From Candidatus Bathyarchaeota archaeon (GTDB taxonomy: Archaea > Thermoproteota > Bathyarchaeia > JAPDIZ01), in contig JAPDIZ010000004.1 in assembly GCA_029259355.1 (NCBI GenBank), positions 113,780 through 177,779 of the forward strand: 64,000 bases of DNA, read 5' to 3'. Positions 49,472 to 57,602 of this stretch are shown here, in pieces (position 1 is the first letter of the stretch; the number at the start of each line of letters is the position of its first letter). A model generated the notes under the pieces. The model saw only the letters and a program-made list of their open reading frames with translations, had not been told where the DNA came from and ran no database searches. Made by a program: the position numbers and the translations under genes.

Positions 49472-52432
49472 CTACTGCTCAATGGCTATTCTAACCTTTC
49501 TGCCGTCGACGTCGAACTCCTTGCCCTCAGAGAGCTCAGCTAGGGGCAAGCACTCAATGGCCTCAGCCCTTACCTCGTACTTTATGAAGTCGATGTGCTT
49601 AGACACGGCATCGGAGATCTCTGGGTCATCCACAGCGACCTTCACGCTCTTGACCACAGCCTCCACCGGTAAATCGAGCTCTTTCCTAACCACTTGTATC
49701 CTCCTTATCAGCTCTTTTGCGTAAGCTTCTGCCATCAGCTCCTCGTCTCTGACTACGTTGAGGAACAGCCTTAGACCGCTTCTGAGCTCAATGACATCCT
49801 CAGTCGGCGACGGCTCGTAGCTGGTGGTCGCCAAAACCTCTTTCACGTTGAGCATCTCCTTCAGCTGCTCAGAAGCTTCAGCGACGAGCTCGGCCACATC
49901 TTCAGATGGAGCGACTACCACAGCCTTCCTAAGCGGCCACCTACGCTTCACCTTGTGCTTGTTTCTGAGAGCGAGCGCAGCCTCCTCGACTTCAAACGCC
50001 AAGTCCATCGCTCTCTCCTCTCGCTCAAAGATCAGCTCTGGCTTAGGCGTCGGCCACTTGCAGAAGTGTACGCTCTCGGGCGCAGAGGGGTCTAGCTTCC
50101 TCACAAACTTTTGGTGAAGCTCTTCTGCGATGAAGGGGGTGAACGGAGCTATTAGCTTGAGCACCTCGGTTAGAGCGATGTAGAGAGTTGCGTAAGCCGA
50201 TAGCTTCTTAGGCGAATCAGCTTCCTCCCAAACCCTCCTCCTTATCAACGAGATGTACTTGTGGCTAAGGGTTTCGACGATGAAATCTGACACCATGCGA
50301 GCTGCTGTGTGGGTGTCCACCTCCTCCATCTCTCTCGTAACGCCCTCTATGGTTCGCTGAAGCTTGGTAAGCAGCCACTTGTCCTCGAGCTCAAGGTGCT
50401 TCAAGCCCTCATCTACCTTTTCAGCGGTGAAGTTGTCGAGAGGCATGTACATGAGAGCGAAGCCCACGCTGTTCCACAGAATGTCCAAAACTCTTCTGTA
50501 GACCTTGGTCTCGTCTGGGTCGAAGTTTATGTTCTCCCAAGCCGGGGATTTAGCCAGCACGTACAGTCTATAGACATCAGCTCCCCAAGACTCGAAGGCA
50601 TCTATGGCGTTGATGACGTTCCCCCTGCTCTTACTCATTTTCTTGCCAAACTTGTCCAAGACGTGTCCTTGGTTGAGGACGCACTTGTATGGGGATTTGC
50701 CATACCAAGATGCGCCAGTGAACATTAGTGTGTAGAACCACCCACGCGTCTGGTCTAAGGCTTCAGTGATGAAGTCGAAGGGGTAGTACTCGCCGAACCT
50801 GCCCTCCAAGCCGTACTGGGCTAAGCTCGCGGTGTGGGCAACTCCCGAATCCATCCACACATCCACGACGTACGGCTCTCTAGCCATAACGCCTCCGCAC
50901 TCGGGGCACTTCAGCTCGACTTGGTCTATCCAAGGTCTGTGAGGGTCTTCAGGCACCTTGGATGGGTCTATGGCTATCTTCTTAAGCTCGTTGAGGCTTC
51001 CCACGACTACGCGGTGCTCGCAGCTTTTGCACGTCCATATGGGTAGGGGAGTTCCCCAGTACCTCTCTCTGCTGATGCACCAATCCCTTGCGTTTTCCAG
51101 CCAATCCCCGAAGCGGTGGCTAGCCCAGTCTGGATGCCAGTCAACTGCTCTGTTCTCGTTGACCATGGTTTCCTTTATGCCCGCTACCCTGATGAACCAC
51201 TGCTTATCCGCGTAGTACATTAGCGGCGTGTCACACCTCCAGCAAAACGGGTACTCATGCACATAGGTTGAGCTGTGGACGAGGAGCCCCTTTCGCTTAA
51301 GGTCTTCGATCACCTGCTTACCAGATTCCTCAAAGTACATCCCAGCGTACTTGCCAGCTTCTTGCGTAAAGAAGCCGTTTTTAGCCAAGGGGTTGAACAC
51401 TGTCACGCCAAACTGCCTAGCCACCTCAAAGTCTTCTGGCCCATGAGCTGGGGCGGTATGGACTACGCCAGTGCCCTCCTCCATCGAAACCCAGTCAGCG
51501 GAGACTACTCTGTGGTCGTATGGCTCGTTGTGGTTAGCGTGAGCAGGCACTTCCTCTACCAGCGGATGCCTATACTTCTGACCCACCAAGGACTCTCCAA
51601 GGAAGACATCCTCTATTTCGTAATCAGACAATCCAACGTCTGCCACAAACTTGTCTAGTAGGGGCTTAGCTACTATCCACTTCTCTTCACCAACCTTGAT
51701 CCTAGCGTAGAGGTTGTTTGGACTGACGGTAAGGGCTTCGTTAGCGATAAGCGTCCAAGGTGTAGTTGTCCAAGCGATCAAGTACTCATTGGGGCGATCC
51801 TCTAAGGGGAACTTCACGTGCACGCTTGGGTCCTCAACCTCTTTGTACCCGAGCGCAACTTCATGAGAGCTTAGCGCAGTTTCACATCTTGGACAAACGG
51901 GGACTACCCTAAGGTCTTGGTACAGCCACCCCTTTTCCCACATTGCCTTCAGATACTGCCACTCAACCTCTATGTATCTGGGGTGGCGGGTTTCATAGGC
52001 GATGTCATAGTTAAGCCACAGACCGAGCCTTATGGAGTCCTTAACCCAGCGCTCCAAGTAATAGTCCACAAGCTGGTTACATTCCTTGATGAAGCGGTCG
52101 ATGCCGTAGGATTCTATGTCTTTTTTAGTAGAGAACCCGAGCTTCTTCTCAACCTCAAGCTCTACGGGGAGGCCTTGAGTATCCCAACCAGCTTGATCCC
52201 AAACGCGGAAGCCTCTCATCCTCTTGTACCTGATCACGACGTCTTTGAGGGCCCTGCCTCGTGCGTGGCCTACATGCATGAAGCCATTGGTGGTGGGGGG
52301 ACCCTCTAAGAAAGTGAACCACTCAGTATCTCTGTTGTAGGAGGCTTCCCTGACTCTCCTAGGTATATCTAGCTCCTTCCAGAGCTTGAGGATTCGATGC
52401 TCAACCTCAACAGGGTTGTATCGCTCGGGCAT
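49472..52432 (-). CDS. ileS: Isoleucyl-tRNA synthetase
   Basis: 986 aa class I synthetase. HIGH-type motif HVGH in TTNGFMHVGHARGRALKD (about residue 53-56), KMSKS in GKKMSKSRGNV (about 598), WTTTPWTL of the CP1 editing domain with THTAPAHGPEDF, and a zinc-type CxxC pair (CPRCETALSSHE). Full-length, archaeal/eukaryal-type. ATG start at 52432. Confidence 0.97.
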   Translation of the reverse strand: MPERYNPVEVEHRILKLWKELDIPRRVREASYNRDTEWFTFLEGPPTTNGFMHVGHARGRALKDVVIRYKRMRGFRVWDQAGWDTQGLPVELEVEKKLGFSTKKDIESYGIDRFIKECNQLVDYYLERWVKDSIRLGLWLNYDIAYETRHPRYIEVEWQYLKAMWEKGWLYQDLRVVPVCPRCETALSSHEVALGYKEVEDPSVHVKFPLEDRPNEYLIAWTTTPWTLIANEALTVSPNNLYARIKVGEEKWIVAKPLLDKFVADVGLSDYEIEDVFLGESLVGQKYRHPLVEEVPAHANHNEPYDHRVVSADWVSMEEGTGVVHTAPAHGPEDFEVARQFGVTVFNPLAKNGFFTQEAGKYAGMYFEESGKQVIEDLKRKGLLVHSSTYVHEYPFCWRCDTPLMYYADKQWFIRVAGIKETMVNENRAVDWHPDWASHRFGDWLENARDWCISRERYWGTPLPIWTCKSCEHRVVVGSLNELKKIAIDPSKVPEDPHRPWIDQVELKCPECGGVMAREPYVVDVWMDSGVAHTASLAQYGLEGRFGEYYPFDFITEALDQTRGWFYTLMFTGASWYGKSPYKCVLNQGHVLDKFGKKMSKSRGNVINAIDAFESWGADVYRLYVLAKSPAWENINFDPDETKVYRRVLDILWNSVGFALMYMPLDNFTAEKVDEGLKHLELEDKWLLTKLQRTIEGVTREMEEVDTHTAARMVSDFIVETLSHKYISLIRRRVWEEADSPKKLSAYATLYIALTEVLKLIAPFTPFIAEELHQKFVRKLDPSAPESVHFCKWPTPKPELIFEREERAMDLAFEVEEAALALRNKHKVKRRWPLRKAVVVAPSEDVAELVAEASEQLKEMLNVKEVLATTSYEPSPTEDVIELRSGLRLFLNVVRDEELMAEAYAKELIRRIQVVRKELDLPVEAVVKSVKVAVDDPEISDAVSKHIDFIKYEVRAEAIECLPLAELSEGKEFDVDGRKVRIAIEQ

Positions 52433-52613
52433 TATTAACCCTCGCAGTCTGCGAAGAGCTAACTATGCAGTGAGGCATTCGCTCTAAAAAGCTTAGCCCC
52501 TCCGAAGAGCATCGGTCAATATCTTTTAGAAAAATAGCTCAGCTTATTTTGTAGCATCAACTCTCTGTTCTCGTTTGTGGAAGAAGGCTTTTAGAGGAGC
52601 CCAAGTTATACAA

Positions 52614-52624
52614 AGATTTATAGG
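52614..52624 (+). promoter_or_regulatory. TATA box of the thiolase operon
   Basis: AGATTTATAGG, about 50 bases before the GTG at 52673, leaves room for a short leader with the GGAGGG ribosome binding site. Confidence 0.4.
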
Positions 52625-52672
52625 AGAATTGCTTGGATATTAGTTACCTCAAAGGCTTTGGAGGGTTTTAAA

Positions 52673-53848
52673 GTGTCGGGAAAACCGCTTGTTGCTATCG
52701 TAACTGCAGGATTGGCCAAGTTCGGCAAACGAGAGGGTTTGTACGGCAGAGAGCTTTTCCAAGAAGCTGCCAAGGAAGCCTTCGATCGTTGCCCCAACCT
52801 AGACCCAAAGAAGGACATTGAGGCGACCTTTGTCGGCATGATGGCTGAGGGCTTTGAGCACCAAGGCCACACAGGCCCAACGGTTAACGCTTGGCTCGGG
52901 TTTGCTCCAAAGCCCGCTTTTAGGACGGAGAGCGCTTGCGCATCCAGTAGCGCCGCTCTCGCGTTTGGGATGTATGCTGTCATGTCTGGAGCCTACGACG
53001 TAGTGCTCTGCGGCGGAATAGAGAAGATGACCAACCGCTCAACGCCAGAGGTCACCGAGTTCCTAGCTACGGCATCTGACTTCCCCTTCGAGCAGTGGCA
53101 CGGCATAACCTTCCCAGGACTGTTCGCTATGATGGCAACAGCCTACATGCACCGATATGGAGCTACCGAGGAGCACCTCGCCCACGTAGCTGTGAAGAAC
53201 CACTACTACGGAGCGAGAAACCCCAAAGCTCATATGCAGATTGAGGTTACGCTTGAGAAAGTTCTTAGTTCAAGGTATGTAGCTTGGCCCCTTAAGCTCT
53301 TCGACTGCTCCCTCATCACCGATGGAGCATCTTGTGTGGTGATAACCAGGCCTGAGCTAGCTAGGAAGTTTACGGATACGCCAGTGTACATCATTGGGCA
53401 TGGAGCAGCTCAGGACAACATCGCCCTCTACGACAGAGACGACTTAACCACTTCGAGAGCAGCTAGAGAAGCAGCTCAGAAAGCGTATAAGATGGCTGGT
53501 GTGGAGCCGAAGGACATAGATGTAGCGGAGGTACACGACTGCTTCACCATAGCCGAGATAATCGCCTACGAAGACCTCGGGTTCTGTGGAAGAGGAGAGG
53601 GCAAAGACCTCGTTGCAGAGGGCCAGACCTACGTAGGCGGAAAGATCCCGGTGAATACCAGCGGCGGTCTCAAGGCAAAGGGCCACCCAGTCGGCGCAAC
53701 TGGTACGGGACAGATATACGACATCTACAAGCAGCTGATCGGAGAAGCAGGGCCTAGGCAGGTTCCTGGGGCTGAGATCGGCTTAACCCACAACCTAGGC
53801 GGATCAGCTGCCTCAGCTATGGTTTGGATTCTGAAGCGAGGTGATTGA
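52673..53848 (+). CDS. Thiolase-family acyl-CoA acetyltransferase (SCP2-type)
   Basis: 391 aa from a GTG at 52673 behind GGAGGG (TTG 52658 in frame). Active-site Cys in TESACASSSAALAFGMYAV, then VAEVHDCFTIAEIIAYEDLG and the GLKAKGHPVGATG loop with its His, and NLGGSAASAMV at the end. Archaeal enzymes of this type make or split acetoacetyl-CoA and work in a complex with a DUF35 protein, here encoded directly downstream. The HMG-CoA synthase usually found between them is absent. Confidence 0.9.
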   Translation: MSGKPLVAIVTAGLAKFGKREGLYGRELFQEAAKEAFDRCPNLDPKKDIEATFVGMMAEGFEHQGHTGPTVNAWLGFAPKPAFRTESACASSSAALAFGMYAVMSGAYDVVLCGGIEKMTNRSTPEVTEFLATASDFPFEQWHGITFPGLFAMMATAYMHRYGATEEHLAHVAVKNHYYGARNPKAHMQIEVTLEKVLSSRYVAWPLKLFDCSLITDGASCVVITRPELARKFTDTPVYIIGHGAAQDNIALYDRDDLTTSRAAREAAQKAYKMAGVEPKDIDVAEVHDCFTIAEIIAYEDLGFCGRGEGKDLVAEGQTYVGGKIPVNTSGGLKAKGHPVGATGTGQIYDIYKQLIGEAGPRQVPGAEIGLTHNLGGSAASAMVWILKRGD

Positions 53849-53850
53849 AG

Positions 53851-54255
53851 ATGTCTGAGCAACAGCCTCCTGCGACAATCGAGCAGTTCTACAAGTTCTG
53901 CGCTGAGAAGAAGTTCATGGCTGTTAGGTGCAAGCGCTGTGGAACGCTTCACTTACCTCCGAAGCCCATCTGCCGCGAGTGCTACTCCAACGAAATGGAG
54001 TGGGTTGAGCTAAGCGGAAGAGGAAAGATAGTAACATACACCGTCATACACGTTGCACCAACTCAGTTCGTAGACATGGCGCCCTACGCGGTAGCCATCG
54101 TCGAGCTAGATGAAGGCGTGAAGATCACTGGCCAAGTCAGAGACGCTAAGCCAGAGGAGCTGAAGATTGGCATGGAGGTCGTCGTGGACTTCGAGGAAGC
54201 GCAGGGCGAGGGCTGGCCACCGTGGCCAAGGTACTTCTTCAAGCCCGCTAAGTGA
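53851..54255 (+). CDS. DUF35 OB-fold/zinc-ribbon protein, thiolase partner
   Basis: 134 aa from ATG 53851 with GAGGTGA upstream (inside the thiolase end). Zinc rubredoxin-like part: CKRCGTLHLPPKPICREC, followed by the OB-fold with GKIVTYTVIHVAPTQFVDMAPYAVAIVELDEGVKITGQV. In the characterised archaeal complex this protein bridges thiolase and HMG-CoA synthase and channels acetoacetyl-CoA. Here it probably serves the upstream thiolase alone. Confidence 0.9.
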   Translation: MSEQQPPATIEQFYKFCAEKKFMAVRCKRCGTLHLPPKPICRECYSNEMEWVELSGRGKIVTYTVIHVAPTQFVDMAPYAVAIVELDEGVKITGQVRDAKPEELKIGMEVVVDFEEAQGEGWPPWPRYFFKPAK

Positions 54256-54263
54256 TGAGCTGA

Positions 54264-54467
54264 ATGAGGAAAAGAGAGAAGCTTGCCTTTTTTGCCTCTC
54301 TTCTAGCTTTTTTATTGATCAGCTCAGGCGAGGTCTACATAGCTCTCTTCGACCCAAACAGGCCCTACACACTGGGAGTAGCCCACTTCACCGTGTTAGC
54401 CTACTTACTTGCCTACGCTCTCGCAGTTGGCCTCTTCCTCTCCCTCGCGATGCGCTCTAGCGAGTAG
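54264..54467 (+). CDS. Two-helix membrane protein
   Basis: 67 aa, ATG 54264, eight bases after the DUF35 stop. Helices at about 8-27 and 40-62 separated by a short polar loop with FDPNRPYTLG. No family recognised. Likely the last gene of the thiolase operon; ends exactly where the convergent zinc-finger gene ends. Confidence 0.55.
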   Translation: MRKREKLAFFASLLAFLLISSGEVYIALFDPNRPYTLGVAHFTVLAYLLAYALAVGLFLSLAMRSSE

Positions 54468-54659
54468 CTACCAGTTTTTGGAGTTTAGAGGGCTTCGCTC
54501 ATAGCACTCTGGGCAACACGCAATGAAGCCAACGGAGCACCCGAAGCCGTGCAGCATCAGCTTTGCGCAACCGTGGCATATGCGGATTCCGCAGAACTCA
54601 CAGGTGTAGGTAGCCACCTCTTTGCCGCAGATTGCGCAGAGTTCCACGTCAACCACCAC
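54468..54659 (-). CDS. Small zinc-finger protein (B-box-like)
   Basis: 63 aa if the GTG at 54659 is used; a TATA-like CTTTAAGC at about 54680-54688 makes that start leaderless. Longer frames to 54725 would run into the divergent UPF0282 gene. ELCAICGKEVATYTCEFCGIRICHGCAKLMLHGFGC and FIACCPECYERS supply a cross-braced set of Cys/His residues resembling B-box or HIT-type fingers. Function unknown, perhaps protein interaction. Confidence 0.65.
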   Translation of the reverse strand: MVVDVELCAICGKEVATYTCEFCGIRICHGCAKLMLHGFGCSVGFIACCPECYERSPLNSKNW

Positions 54660-54725
54660 CAATGGTTTTTGCTCAAACCGCTTAAAGCCTTTTGAGCCAT
54701 AGGGTGGCATAAGCTGAGAGGGCAA

Positions 54726-55850
54726 GTGATGCTGATGGGAGGCAGCATGGAGGCGGCGCAGAAGAGAACCATTAGAGTAGGCGATATCTCCATAGACTTC
54801 GTCTGGTTCGACTCCATGGGGGCGAAGTGTAGCTCGATTTTGGTAGAAACCCCCGACGCCTCGGTGCTCATCGACCCAGGCGTTGCGGAGATGCAGCCCA
54901 GCTACCCCCTCCCGGTAGAGGAAAAGCTTAGGCTAAGAGAGGTGGCTATGGAGGAGATTAGGCAGAGGGCTTCGAGAGCTGATTACGTAGTGATCTCGCA
55001 CTACCACTACGACCATCATGTCCTGCCAAAGCGAGACGGAGACATTTACGCGGGCAAAACTCTCTGGGTGAAGGACCCCAACAAGTGGATAAACGAGTCT
55101 CAGTGGAAGCGAGCTAGGCTGTTCTTCTCACAGCTTCTGGAAATCCGGGGGGAGGTCCTCGAAGACCACTTGGCTGAGTCTCAGGAGGTGGAGATAGGAG
55201 ACCCCCTTTCCGAGTTGCCCCTAGCGTCCTCTAAGGACTACGGCGACTACGCGCCCAGAAAGCGAGAGCTGCTGCGCAAGGGAATGAGGTGGCTCGAGAA
55301 GCTGGGGGAGATGTGGTCGAGCAACCCTTGGCTCACAGAGGTGGAGCTCGAAGACCTCCACATCTTTTTCGGAGACGGCCGCTCGTTTGAGGTGGGTGCG
55401 ACGAAGGTGTCGTTTACCAAGCCTATGTTTCACGGAGTTGAGCTTGACAGAGTTGGGTGGGTGTTTGCCACAAAGATTGAGTGCGGCGGCGTTAAAGTCA
55501 TCCATTCCTCAGACCTGCAGGGTCCGATGATTGAGGACTACGCTGAGTGGATCGTTAGGGAAAACCCCGATGTGCTCATCCTCGACGGACCAGCTACCTA
55601 CCTCTTCGGCTACATGCTCAACAGGATAAACTTAAACCGAGCCATAGAGAACGCTGTAAGGATCGTTGAGGAGACTAATGCAGACCCAATAGTCTACGAC
55701 CACCACCTACCCCGCGACAAGCTCTTTGTGGAGCGCGTAAAGCCCGTCTACGAAGCAGCGGAAAAAGTGGGGAAAAGGGTTTTGACCGCTGCAGAGCTTT
55801 TTGGCAGAAAACCCCTCATCCTCGAGATTGCGTCAGCGCAGGCCACCTAG
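54726..55850 (+). CDS. UPF0282 metallo-beta-lactamase-fold protein
   Basis: 374 aa. The archaeal UPF0282 pattern: FDSMGAKCSSILVETPDASVLIDPGVAEMQPSYPLP near the N-terminus, metal motif VISHYHYDHH, KPMFHGVELDRVGWVFATKI, VIHSSDLQGPMIEDYAEWIV and DHHLPRD. All metal ligands of a binuclear site appear present. Its role is unproven. Stop at 55850 lies two bases from the convergent ferredoxin stop. Confidence 0.88.
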   Translation: MMLMGGSMEAAQKRTIRVGDISIDFVWFDSMGAKCSSILVETPDASVLIDPGVAEMQPSYPLPVEEKLRLREVAMEEIRQRASRADYVVISHYHYDHHVLPKRDGDIYAGKTLWVKDPNKWINESQWKRARLFFSQLLEIRGEVLEDHLAESQEVEIGDPLSELPLASSKDYGDYAPRKRELLRKGMRWLEKLGEMWSSNPWLTEVELEDLHIFFGDGRSFEVGATKVSFTKPMFHGVELDRVGWVFATKIECGGVKVIHSSDLQGPMIEDYAEWIVRENPDVLILDGPATYLFGYMLNRINLNRAIENAVRIVEETNADPIVYDHHLPRDKLFVERVKPVYEAAEKVGKRVLTAAELFGRKPLILEIASAQAT

Positions 55851-55852
55851 CC

Positions 55853-56335
55853 TCAGATGAGCTTCTCCAGCGCTCTAGAGACCTTTGCTAGAGCTTCTCT
55901 CCTCCTCCTAACCACAGCCTCCTCGAGATCTAGGAACTGCAGAGCCTCAAACGCGCACGTCTTTACACAAGCCGGGTCTCCGCCGCAGAGGTCGCAGCAT
56001 ATCATAGCCATCCTCTTTGTGTCGAAGACTGGTGCGCCGAATGGGCAAACCATCATGCACATCTTACAGCCTACGCAGACGGTATGGTCGAAGACCGTCG
56101 CCCCCGTTTCGGGGTCTTTGCTGATAGCTCCCGATGGACACACTTCTTCGCAAAGCGGAGTTGAGCAATGCATGCACATGGTTGGGAGGTGAAGAGCAAG
56201 CTCCTCCAGCCAAAGCACCCTTATCCTTGCCCTAGAAACGCTAAACGCTTTTTCATGGCTAAACGAGCACATCAGCACACAGCTCATACAGCCCGTACAC
56301 TTCTCGGGGTCTAGGACGAGAACCTTCTTAGACAC
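55853..56335 (-). CDS. Polyferredoxin with four [4Fe-4S] clusters (AOR partner)
   Basis: 160 aa from GTG 56335 (56347 alternative). Four Cys blocks: CTGCMSCVLMC, CMHCSTPLCEEVC, CVGCKMCMMVC and CCDLCGGDPACVKTC, sixteen Cys as in HycB/DmsB-type electron-transfer subunits. Overlaps the flavoprotein gene by eight bases and follows the AOR in the same operon, so it should carry electrons between AOR and the flavoprotein or another acceptor. Confidence 0.9.
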   Translation of the reverse strand: MSKKVLVLDPEKCTGCMSCVLMCSFSHEKAFSVSRARIRVLWLEELALHLPTMCMHCSTPLCEEVCPSGAISKDPETGATVFDHTVCVGCKMCMMVCPFGAPVFDTKRMAMICCDLCGGDPACVKTCAFEALQFLDLEEAVVRRRREALAKVSRALEKLI

Positions 56336-57599
56336 GAAACACCACACCTCCTTCTCCCACGTGGCTTAGAGCGTATAGCCAAGGGCTTATCCTGAGGTGA
56401 GCCTCCATACGCCTCAACCCTTCAATGCCCAGCCTCTTCCTCACAGCGCTTACCACAAAACCCATGTGCTTAGCCTCTCCTACAAACTGAACGCCGCGCA
56501 AAACCTCGTCTGCGAAGACTAGCTTTAGGTAGAAGCCTTCTCGCTCAAACTCCTCAACCTCCACCGACCTATCCTTGAGCATCTCCTCGGTAGCTCCTGC
56601 AGAGAAGGCGTATGCATCCCATAAATCTACTCCAGCGAAGTTGAGCGTACCGGGGTAGCGCTTCTCCACGCCTACGCAGTTGCACCCAGCTACGTATGCC
56701 TGCTTTTTGGCGGTATGCCATAGCAGGCTAAGTATTCTAGCTCCTGTGGCTACATCCTCGGTCTCGATGCAGTCTCCGCAAGCATACACGTCCTCCACAG
56801 AGGTCCTCATCTTCTCGTCGACCACTATCCCACCTGTTTTGCCCAACTCCACCTCGCTATCTCTTAGGAAAGCGGTTCGAGGCCTCATGCCGACAGCGAT
56901 TACCACAGCATCGCACTCGATTTCTCGCTTCGTCGTCACCACCTTCTCGACGCTTTCACCACCCCTTATCTCGGAAACCGCTTCTTCGGTGAGCACCTTA
57001 ACCCCTTGCTTTTCGAGAAGCTCTCTTATGATGGAGGCGGGTTTGTGGTCGAACAGCCTCCAGAGGACGCGGTCCATCAGCTCCACTAGGTACACCTCGC
57101 TCCCCCTATCGACCAACGCTAGGCTAAACTCCACGCCTATGGGGCCTGCTCCGACAAGGACTACCCTCTTGCCAGCGTATCTGAGCAATCCATCGATATC
57201 CTCAACCCGCTTTGGGAAGAATACTCCTCTCTTACCTACTCCCTCTATCCTCGGCACAACGGGTTCGCTTCCAACTGCGAGCACAAGCTTCTCATAGCCA
57301 ATATCGCCTTTGTCGGTGTGAACGACCTTGTTGTCGAAGTCTACGTCGCTGACTTTGTGGTTTAGGAAGAGCTTGATCTTTGCCCTTTCGTAGTCTTCAA
57401 AAGCTTTGAGGAAGAGCCTGCTTCTCTCGATCTCGCCGCTTAAGTAGTCTGGGAAGAGGCATGCTGAGTAGAGCGGGTGTGGTTCGTCGGAGACTATGGC
57501 AATGCTAAGCCTCGTATCAAACACTCGCATGGTGTGGGCTGCGGTGTTTCCAGCTATCCCGTTTCCCACAACTAATACGTCTACCTTCTCCACACCCAC
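56328..57599 (-). CDS. FAD/NAD(P)-dependent oxidoreductase (NADH oxidase/CoA-disulfide reductase-like)
   Basis: 423 aa. FAD loop VVGNGIAGNTAAH (residues about 10-22), a Cys in LYSACLFPDYLSGEIE at the position of the redox-active Cys of this family, NAD(P) loop VLVGAGPIGVEFSLAL, and ACGDCIE near residue 270. Three bases after the AOR stop, and overlapping the polyferredoxin gene. Probably passes electrons between NAD(P)H and the Fe-S protein, linking AOR to the pyridine nucleotide pool. Confidence 0.9.
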   Translation of the reverse strand: MGVEKVDVLVVGNGIAGNTAAHTMRVFDTRLSIAIVSDEPHPLYSACLFPDYLSGEIERSRLFLKAFEDYERAKIKLFLNHKVSDVDFDNKVVHTDKGDIGYEKLVLAVGSEPVVPRIEGVGKRGVFFPKRVEDIDGLLRYAGKRVVLVGAGPIGVEFSLALVDRGSEVYLVELMDRVLWRLFDHKPASIIRELLEKQGVKVLTEEAVSEIRGGESVEKVVTTKREIECDAVVIAVGMRPRTAFLRDSEVELGKTGGIVVDEKMRTSVEDVYACGDCIETEDVATGARILSLLWHTAKKQAYVAGCNCVGVEKRYPGTLNFAGVDLWDAYAFSAGATEEMLKDRSVEVEEFEREGFYLKLVFADEVLRGVQFVGEAKHMGFVVSAVRKRLGIEGLRRMEAHLRISPWLYALSHVGEGGVVFRV

Positions 57600-57602
57600 A
57601 CC

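Noticed and set aside
49472..52432. Several plus-strand frames of 70-140 codons in the IleRS gene
   Set aside because: All are antisense shadows of a full-length conserved synthetase.
52433..52657. Minus-strand GATG...CTGA pieces as another C/D sRNA
   Set aside because: Only one weak C-like box and one CTGA were found, without C' or D partner at proper spacing.
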